The notes under the pieces were generated by a model, which worked only from the letters and a program-made list of their open reading frames with translations, was not told the origin of the DNA and searched no databases. Source: Gemmatimonas phototrophica (GTDB taxonomy: Bacteria; Gemmatimonadota; Gemmatimonadetes; Gemmatimonadales; Gemmatimonadaceae). From it: DNA of 64,000 nt. Location: contig CAMBNV010000009.1 in assembly GCA_945869195.1 (NCBI GenBank), forward strand, positions 1 to 64,000, given 5' to 3'. Made by a program: the position numbers and the translations under genes. Positions within the stretch are counted from its first letter, which is position 1. Each line of letters opens with the position of its first letter. Positions 57,598-64,000 of the stretch are shown in pieces.

Positions 57598-58065
57598 TCA
57601 GGGAAGAGGCCGGGTGGCGTCCGCTCCAACTACCCGGTACGAGACGACGAAGTACGGGGTGTCGCCTAGGCAGCTTGTCGGCAGCCCTCGGTGCTCGTCG
57701 TACTGGACGGCCACGCGCCCCGCCCCCATATCGCGCTCCAGGGCGCTCGCGAGGGAGTCGTTCCGGATAGTGAAGGTGAATATCTGAGGCGAGACGCCCG
57801 GGGCGGTCGCCATCGCGAGCTCGCCCTCCCAGGTTTTACAGACCCAGCCCTTCCTCGAGAGCTTTTGGACGTAGCCAGTCCGTGTCCCGCTCGAGTAGGC
57901 GTAGCTCATGGCCGCGGCCGACCAGAGCAGAAGCCCCGATAGAGGCAGGCCGAACAGGGTAAGGATCATGAGCTTCCCCCAATGTCGCCGAGCAAAGCCC
58001 GGCCGACGATCTTGGGCGCTCGTGGGTTCGGCGTTCGGCGCGCGCGGGGGGTCGTTTTGGGCCAT
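57598..58065 (-). CDS. Single-pass membrane protein of unknown function
   Basis: One TM then conserved-looking LSRKGWVCKTWEGELAM. Confidence 0.6.
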   Translation of the reverse strand: MAQNDPPRAPNAEPTSAQDRRPGFARRHWGKLMILTLFGLPLSGLLLWSAAAMSYAYSSGTRTGYVQKLSRKGWVCKTWEGELAMATAPGVSPQIFTFTIRNDSLASALERDMGAGRVAVQYDEHRGLPTSCLGDTPYFVVSYRVVGADATRPLP

Positions 58066-58220
58066 AACAGTGCTCTCTTGGTCGGGAGGAATCGGCGGAA
58101 GGATAGTAAGTTGTTCAGGGCAGGGTGGGGTAGGGTAGGGAGTGGGCGTGCACCACCGACCCATCCCCAACTCTCCGACTGCCTGTTCTGCCGACGTATT
58201 CACCTCATGCCCTAACGTCC

Positions 58221-59450
58221 GTGCCGCCCTTCAAGCCCCGCCGCACCTCCGTCACTGCCAGTGTGGGTGGCGTGCTGGTGGGTTCGACCCAACCGGTCGT
58301 CGTCCAGTCGATGACGAATACCGACACCGCCGACGCCGATGCGACGGCGATGCAGGTGGCCGCGCTCGCGAAAGCCGGATCGCAACTCGTGCGGATCACC
58401 GTGAACAACGACGCGGCGGCGGCGGCCGTGCCGGAACTCGCCGCGCGCCTAGCCGACATGGGTGTCACCGTGCCGATCATCGGTGACTTCCACTACAACG
58501 GACATCTGCTGCTCCGGAAGTATCCGAAGGCGGCGGCACTACTCGCCAAGTATCGGATCAATCCTGGTAACGTCGGAACCAAGCGGCGCGACGACAACTT
58601 CCGCACGATTGTCGAGGTGGCGGTCGAATACCAGAAGCCGGTGCGGATCGGTGTGAACTGGGGATCGCTCGATCAGGACCTGCTCACCCAGTTGATGGAC
58701 AAGAACGCGGCGCGCGCGGACCCCGTCGATGCGAAAGAGGTCTACTTCGAGGCGATGCTGGAGTCGGCGCTGCGCTCCGCAGCGCTCGCCGAAGAGTCCG
58801 GCCTGCGACACGACCAGATCCTCATCTCCGCGAAGATTTCGCAGGTGCAGGATCTCGTCACCGTGTATCGCCGTCTCGCGGCGCGTTGCGATTACCCGTT
58901 GCACCTCGGGCTGACAGAGGCGGGACTCGGCACCAAGGGTGTCGTCGCCACCACGGCGGCGCTCGCCATCCTGCTGAGCGAGGGGATTGGCGACACGATC
59001 CGCGTGTCGCTCACGCCGCGCCCCGGCGGAGATCGCACCGAGGAGGTCGTGGTGGCGCAGCAGATCCTACAGTCCCTGGAGCTGCGCTCCTTCACGCCAC
59101 AGGTCACGGCCTGTCCGGGATGCGGGCGCACCACCTCGACGTTTTTCCAGCAGATGGCCGAAGATATTCAGAACTACCTTCGCGAGCAGATGCCCCTGTG
59201 GAAGGATTCACATCCCGGCGTCGAGGAGATGAAGGTCGCCGTGATGGGCTGTGTGGTGAATGGTCCGGGCGAGTCGAAACATGCGAATCTCGGCATCTCC
59301 CTCCCCGGCACGTTCGAGGATCCGAAGGCGCCGGTCTATGTGGACGGCAAGCTCCGCGTCACGCTCAAGGGTGACCATATCGTGGCCGAGTTCTTGGAGA
59401 TCCTCAACGAGTATGTCGCGCGCACCTATCCGGCGGTCGAGCGGGTCTGA
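58221..59450 (+). CDS. ispG: 4-hydroxy-3-methylbut-2-enyl diphosphate synthase
   Basis: [66 protein letters not shown]. Confidence 0.95.
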   Translation: MPPFKPRRTSVTASVGGVLVGSTQPVVVQSMTNTDTADADATAMQVAALAKAGSQLVRITVNNDAAAAAVPELAARLADMGVTVPIIGDFHYNGHLLLRKYPKAAALLAKYRINPGNVGTKRRDDNFRTIVEVAVEYQKPVRIGVNWGSLDQDLLTQLMDKNAARADPVDAKEVYFEAMLESALRSAALAEESGLRHDQILISAKISQVQDLVTVYRRLAARCDYPLHLGLTEAGLGTKGVVATTAALAILLSEGIGDTIRVSLTPRPGGDRTEEVVVAQQILQSLELRSFTPQVTACPGCGRTTSTFFQQMAEDIQNYLREQMPLWKDSHPGVEEMKVAVMGCVVNGPGESKHANLGISLPGTFEDPKAPVYVDGKLRVTLKGDHIVAEFLEILNEYVARTYPAVERV

Positions 59451-59489
59451 CGGCGGCCGTGTCCGCAGAGGACGCGGCGAGGCGGTGCG

Positions 59490-60086
59490 TTAGACCGACG
59501 CGAGCCGGTCGACGAGATACGTCAGCTCGCTCATGATCGGGGCGTCGAACCCCACGGCCTTCAGGCGGTCACAGACGCCGCGATGCCAGACGAGTGTCCT
59601 GTCGCGCCCACCGTGGAATCGGCCCCAGACCGAGTCGGCATCGATCGTGCGGCCCAGGTCGGCGAGGATCGTGCCCGCGTGGTGGACCTTGTCGGCCGCA
59701 CAGACCCAACGCGCGAGCTCTCCCGCGTCGACGAGGCGTGCGAGGTAGTCGGCGCGCGCCTCGTCGCGGGAGAACTCGACGCCGTCGTCGTCGAGCCGGC
59801 GCTTGGTCACGGCCAGGACCGCGCCCAGCACCTCTGCTCCGAACTTCGACCCGATTCGTTCCTCGAGCGCGTCGCGCGACCACCCGTTGCGAACGCAGTC
59901 CTCGATCACGTCATGGAGAATTCCAGCGACCACCGCGTCCTCGACGCACCCGTAGCGCGTGAGGATGATCGCGACATTCGCGGGCTGCGTGAGATAGGGC
60001 AACCGCGTGCCCTTCCGCACCTGGCGGTCATGGTGCTTCGCGGCGAAGGCGAAGGCGTGGTTGATACGGTCGGAGTAGCCTGTCAT
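59490..60086 (-). CDS. HD-domain (p)ppGpp hydrolase-like protein
   Basis: INHAFAFAAKHHDRQVRKGTRLPYLTQPANVAIIL...AGILHDVIEDC. Confidence 0.8.
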   Translation of the reverse strand: MTGYSDRINHAFAFAAKHHDRQVRKGTRLPYLTQPANVAIILTRYGCVEDAVVAGILHDVIEDCVRNGWSRDALEERIGSKFGAEVLGAVLAVTKRRLDDDGVEFSRDEARADYLARLVDAGELARWVCAADKVHHAGTILADLGRTIDADSVWGRFHGGRDRTLVWHRGVCDRLKAVGFDAPIMSELTYLVDRLASV

Positions 60087-60137
60087 AGCGTGCGTGGGAG
60101 AAACATAGCCGTGCGAGGCCGCCAAAGCATGAACACA

Positions 60138-60581
60138 CTACCGGACGATCGCCGACGCCAGTTGGAGATGGAACAGTGTCAGCGCGCACCCCTGGATGAC
60201 CACGCCAGCCCCTGCGCCAATCAGTCCGAGACGACGCTCCAACCTCCATCCGACGACGACCAGCGTCACGCCCACGGCGATGGAGCTGAGATCGAGCCCG
60301 ATGTTGAGCCAGACGAATCGGTCGAGTGACACCGCACCGGCGAGATCGCGCAGCTGGAGTCCCCGGCGCATCCCCGTCGCGACGACCAACTCGATCAGCC
60401 CCCACGCGACCGACTGAATCGCGAATTGCGTGAGTAGCGTGGAGCCAAATCGCCGCACCCGGACCAGCGCGATCATCGCCGTACCAACACCGACGGAGAG
60501 CGCCGCCCAGACGAGGAGCTTGAGCACGTGCAGTCGCTCTACATCGAGTAGCGTATCGGCCCACTGTCCCTGTACGAGCAT
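60138..60581 (-). CDS. Four-TM membrane protein of unknown function
   Basis: Hydrophobic segments LLVWAALSVGVGTAMIALV, FAIQSVAWGLIELVV, ALTLFHLQL. Confidence 0.6.
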   Translation of the reverse strand: MLVQGQWADTLLDVERLHVLKLLVWAALSVGVGTAMIALVRVRRFGSTLLTQFAIQSVAWGLIELVVATGMRRGLQLRDLAGAVSLDRFVWLNIGLDLSSIAVGVTLVVVGWRLERRLGLIGAGAGVVIQGCALTLFHLQLASAIVR

Positions 60582-60583
60582 GC

Positions 60584-62392
60584 TTAGGTGCTCTTGCGGT
60601 GGTGGTTGGGTTGATCAGAGGCCGGCGGCGCGGCGGCGAACGAGCCGCCGGATAGATGATTCCGGCGCTGGGAGAGCAGGGCCGCCAACTCCGCCCGCGA
60701 CGGCAGTTCGGGTGGGGCGGTATCCCAGAGCACCAGACCCTGAATGCGCTGGTTGGCCGCACGTAGGAGGGCTAGCTCGCGTTCGAGATCGGCGACCGGC
60801 GTCGATCCCGCGGCGACGGTGAGGATCACGGGCGCCGCTTCCACAAGCAACGCAGCGAAGTCGACGCGGTCTGGCGGCGCCACGACAATGATCAACTCGA
60901 AACTGCCTCCCAATCGAACGAACGACGCCCTCAGCTCCTCCAACGCGGCGCCCGAGGGGTGGTCTGTTCGGTCCGTTCCCGCCGGCAAGAGCGTAATGGC
61001 CAGACCGTCGCGCGATCCGATGGGTCGCGCCACCTCCCGCCAGGTGAACGCGGCGGCGAGCGCGTCGCTCACACCCGGCGCTGACGGCTCACGAAAGGTG
61101 CGCGAGAGGGGAATGTTCTTGACATCAAGGTCCACCACGAGCGTCTGCCGATGGTCCGCCGCGGCCGCGATCGCAAGGCGCGCGGCCGTCGCGGCCACGA
61201 TCACCGGATCGGTTCCGGTGACGATCGCGCTGCGCGCGCGCGTCCCGGTCGCGGTAAGGCCTAGGTACAGAATCCGGAACGGATCGATGCCGCTCGGATG
61301 GAATCGGGCCGGGCCGCTGAGCATCGCTTCGCGAATGGTCGCGAGCACCGGCGCGCGGGCGACTCGTTCGGCCTCACGCGCGTCGGCCAGCGCTGGCGCG
61401 TTGATCTCCCGGCTCAGCGCGACTGCGAAGCGGATAAGCAGCCCAAGCACGAGGAGCGAAGCCATGGCGATCGCCGGCGAGACGCGGCCGAGTACGGGGC
61501 CGCGACTGCCTCGGTCATTCGCCATCTGTTGCGCAATCGCACGCGTCGTGAGCGAGTCGTGCGTTCGCTGCGCACTCGCCTGTGAGTCCTGCGCCGCGCG
61601 CAACCCCGCACTCGTGGCGATCGTGGGGGGCGTGGGGGGCGCGAGCGTCGGTGGGGCGGTGCCGGGTGCCGCCTCGGCGCCCAACATCGGCTCCGCAACC
61701 GAGGCTCCGGGGGTCGCGCGTGCTTCGAGTTCGCTCCGCCGATTCTCGGCGATGGCGACGATCGTGTTCCCCGCGCGGTCGATGAGCGCCTGGAGTCCCT
61801 GGCGGCTCGCGACCGTCTCGGCGTCGACAGCGACCGACCGCGCGCGCGCGTCATAGGAGCGCAGCGAGTTCACGAGACCGCGCATCCGTGGGCCCCTGCT
61901 CAAGGCCGGACTCTCCGACAGCGCGATCCACGCGGCGACGGTGTGCTCACGTCGCGCCCGAGCGATCCGCGCTGAAAGGTCAACCACCGCGGGGGAGAGG
62001 TCTTGGCGCGTCGTGGCACCAATCGCGGTGGCGGGCCCCGGCGCGCGACTCTGCGAAGGTGCGGCTTGAGGGGCAGGCGCCTGGAGGCGGGCCCTCCGGT
62101 GCACTGAATCCGCGACGCTCACGGCGACGCCGGCCTCCCGCAGACGCTGCGCGCTCCGCAACGTATCGGCGGCCAACTGACGGCTCGACGCGCGGCTGGC
62201 TGACTCCGGGTCGCCGCCGAAGAGGGAGACCCCGAGGGCGAGCAGCGTGAGCGTGCCCAACGAGAGGCCCCACGCCTTGATGAATCGGGCCGACCGTCGC
62301 GCCGCGAGCGCCGCGCGGGCAGCAAGCCACTCATGTCCGCGGGCCCGACGAGGTCGGGGAGTCCACGGGGGGCCGCTTGGTGGGGTCGTCAT
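60584..62392 (-). CDS. Polysaccharide co-polymerase / BY-kinase-like protein with degenerate P-loop
   Basis: Two TM segments flank a periplasmic-like region; cytoplasmic domain AIVTGTDPVIVAATAARLAIA...TLVVDLDVKNIPLSRTF...FELIIVVAPPD. Confidence 0.6.
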   Translation of the reverse strand: MTTPPSGPPWTPRPRRARGHEWLAARAALAARRSARFIKAWGLSLGTLTLLALGVSLFGGDPESASRASSRQLAADTLRSAQRLREAGVAVSVADSVHRRARLQAPAPQAAPSQSRAPGPATAIGATTRQDLSPAVVDLSARIARARREHTVAAWIALSESPALSRGPRMRGLVNSLRSYDARARSVAVDAETVASRQGLQALIDRAGNTIVAIAENRRSELEARATPGASVAEPMLGAEAAPGTAPPTLAPPTPPTIATSAGLRAAQDSQASAQRTHDSLTTRAIAQQMANDRGSRGPVLGRVSPAIAMASLLVLGLLIRFAVALSREINAPALADAREAERVARAPVLATIREAMLSGPARFHPSGIDPFRILYLGLTATGTRARSAIVTGTDPVIVAATAARLAIAAAADHRQTLVVDLDVKNIPLSRTFREPSAPGVSDALAAAFTWREVARPIGSRDGLAITLLPAGTDRTDHPSGAALEELRASFVRLGGSFELIIVVAPPDRVDFAALLVEAAPVILTVAAGSTPVADLERELALLRAANQRIQGLVLWDTAPPELPSRAELAALLSQRRNHLSGGSFAAAPPASDQPNHHRKST

Positions 62393-62503
62393 TCGACTGA
62401 AGTATCGCCTGCCGTCGTCCTGAGTGCGAAGCGGGCGGCGAGGAATGCTCCTCGCCGCCCGATCGATCGTCCGTGCCTGCGCGCGGGCGCCCGCGCGGGA
62501 GGG

Positions 62504-63001
62504 CTACTGGACGGTGACTACGCCCTTCATCCCCATCGCGAGGTGCGGCGTGCAGTTGAACGGATACGAACCAGCCGGGATCTTCGCGAACGAGATCGTG
62601 ATGTTCTCGCCGGCGGTCATGTACATGAGCGAGCTCAGCTCGGCCATCCGCTGGGAGCCGAAGTTCGCGTCGAGCTGCGACTTCGCGTCGGCGGCGAGCG
62701 CCGCGCCGTCGAACGCGACGTTGTGCGGGCCGCCCGAGACGAACACGAACTTCACGGCATCGCCGGTCTTGATCGTCAGGTTGGCCGGCTCGAAGCGATA
62801 GCCCTTCTCGTCACCGACCATCTTGATTTCGTGCGTGGTGCCGGTGGCCGGCGCCAACACTGCAGCGCCGGCAGCAGCGGGCGCCGCGGCAGCGGTTTCG
62901 GTCGTCGGAGCCGGAGCCGACTCGCCGGCCGGCTGGGACTCACCACCGCAGGCGGCGAACACGAACACGCTCATGACGAGCGCAAGACCCTTGATCTGCA
63001 T
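62504..63001 (-). CDS. Plastocyanin/azurin-like cupredoxin lipoprotein
   Basis: Lipobox-like FAACGG; PHNVAFDG, YPFNCTPHLAMGMKGVVTV copper ligands. Confidence 0.88.
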   Translation of the reverse strand: MQIKGLALVMSVFVFAACGGESQPAGESAPAPTTETAAAAPAAAGAAVLAPATGTTHEIKMVGDEKGYRFEPANLTIKTGDAVKFVFVSGGPHNVAFDGAALAADAKSQLDANFGSQRMAELSSLMYMTAGENITISFAKIPAGSYPFNCTPHLAMGMKGVVTVQ

Positions 63002-63224
63002 TCCGAAAAGCCTCCTGGCCGAACAGATAGTTTGTGGGATGTATTCGCGGGTTTTCCCGCTGCATGTGAAAATATTCACAAGTGGGCGGGAATGCAAATT
63101 CTTACCACTTGGATCCAGGGGCTCCGGTGAGGAGTTCGGTTGACCACCTACGTGGCCCTGTCGACCCGAGCCCGCGCCGACCAACTTTGCGCAGTCAGAC
63201 GCGCCCCCACCACGGAGCCCTCGA

Positions 63225-64000
63225 ATGCACCGCCCCCCCACGCGTTTCCGCTTCGCCCTCGCGACGGCCGCCACGCTCACGGCTTTCGCTCTCTTCACGC
63301 ACGCGCACGCCCTCGCCGCCCAGCCCCGCATCAGCATCACCCGCTCCGGCGCCATTCCCGCCCCCCTCGACGGCCGTCTCCTCCTCTACCTCTCCACCGA
63401 CACCACCGGCACCCCGCGCTCGCAGGTGAACGACGGCGCCGGCACCGCCCAGGTGTTCGGCATCGACGTCACGAGCTGGCGCGCCGGCACCCCGCAGACC
63501 GTCGACGCCACGGCATTCGGCTACCCGGTGCAGTCGCTGCGGGAGCTCAAGCCCGGGCGGTATCGCATCCAGGCGCTCCTCAACCGATACGAGCGCTTCA
63601 CCCGCTCCGACGGGCACACGGTGCTGCTGCCGCCCGACCGCGGGGAAGGCCAGCAGATGAACGCCAAGCCCGGCAATCTCTTCTCCAAGCCCGTGACCGT
63701 CACCGTCGCGGCGAACGCGCGACTGCAGCTCGAGCTCACCGAGGAGATCCCCGCGCTCCCCGACCCGGCGACCCAGCAGACCAAGTACGTGAAGTACGTG
63801 CGCATCCGTTCCGAGCGGCTGAGCAAGTTCTGGGGCACCGACTTCTTCCTCGCCGCCTGGGTGCTGCTCCCCGAGGGCTTCGACTCGCACCCCGACGCGC
63901 GCTACCCGCTCGTCGTGAATCAGGGGCACTTTCCCGCCACGCTCAGCGGCTGGCGCGAGACGCCGCCCGACCCCGACCTCAAGCCCGACTACTCCGCGCG
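63225..64000 (+). CDS. Secreted esterase/hydrolase-like protein, 3' incomplete at window edge
   Basis: MHRPPTRFRFALATAATLTAFALFTHAHALAAQPRISITRSGAIPAPLDGRLLLYLS... continues to the window end; absent from the ORF track because no stop is reached. Confidence 0.75.
   Translation, partial: MHRPPTRFRFALATAATLTAFALFTHAHALAAQPRISITRSGAIPAPLDGRLLLYLSTDTTGTPRSQVNDGAGTAQVFGIDVTSWRAGTPQTVDATAFGYPVQSLRELKPGRYRIQALLNRYERFTRSDGHTVLLPPDRGEGQQMNAKPGNLFSKPVTVTVAANARLQLELTEEIPALPDPATQQTKYVKYVRIRSERLSKFWGTDFFLAAWVLLPEGFDSHPDARYPLVVNQGHFPATLSGWRETPPDPDLKPDYSA

Noticed and set aside
1-64000. tRNA, rRNA, riboswitch or intact prophage
   Set aside because: None recognised on reading both strands; a tRNAscan-SE/Infernal run would be needed to exclude small RNAs.

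Overview
Chromosomal window of a high-GC bacterium. Gene content and codon style suggest Gemmatimonadota; this is an inference and was not tested. Most of the window is ordinary chromosome: addBA, a MATE and an MFS exporter, a PLP decarboxylase, several secreted M28/M20/S41 peptidases, two large BNR/sortilin-like (VPS10-type) secreted proteins, rmuC, glnA, a class I fumarase, moeB, ispG, and an arginine block (argD-argB-argC divergent from argR-argH) with two ArgR-box-like palindromes. No rRNA, tRNA, CRISPR array or intact mobile element was recognised. The best candidates for something undescribed are: (1) a translationally coupled pair of ATP-grasp ligases, one fused to a C-terminal SET methyltransferase domain (514-3221); (2) a bipartite protein with an acidic/Gly N-terminus and a lysine-rich C-terminus of 12 perfect VVKK/VAKK units, upstream of a MerR-like regulator and an RPA-type (plasmid-like) replication initiator (30696-33017); (3) a 39-codon mini cold-shock ORF, absent from the supplied ORF track, in which both RNA-binding motifs have been removed in frame (39048-39167); (4) a ~235 bp very AT-rich island packed with palindromes in front of a small HTH-like gene (56488-57097). 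Several decayed fragments (fasciclin, Tex, IS3 transposase, an unidentified gene) mark past rearrangements. All assignments come from reading protein motifs; no database search was run.
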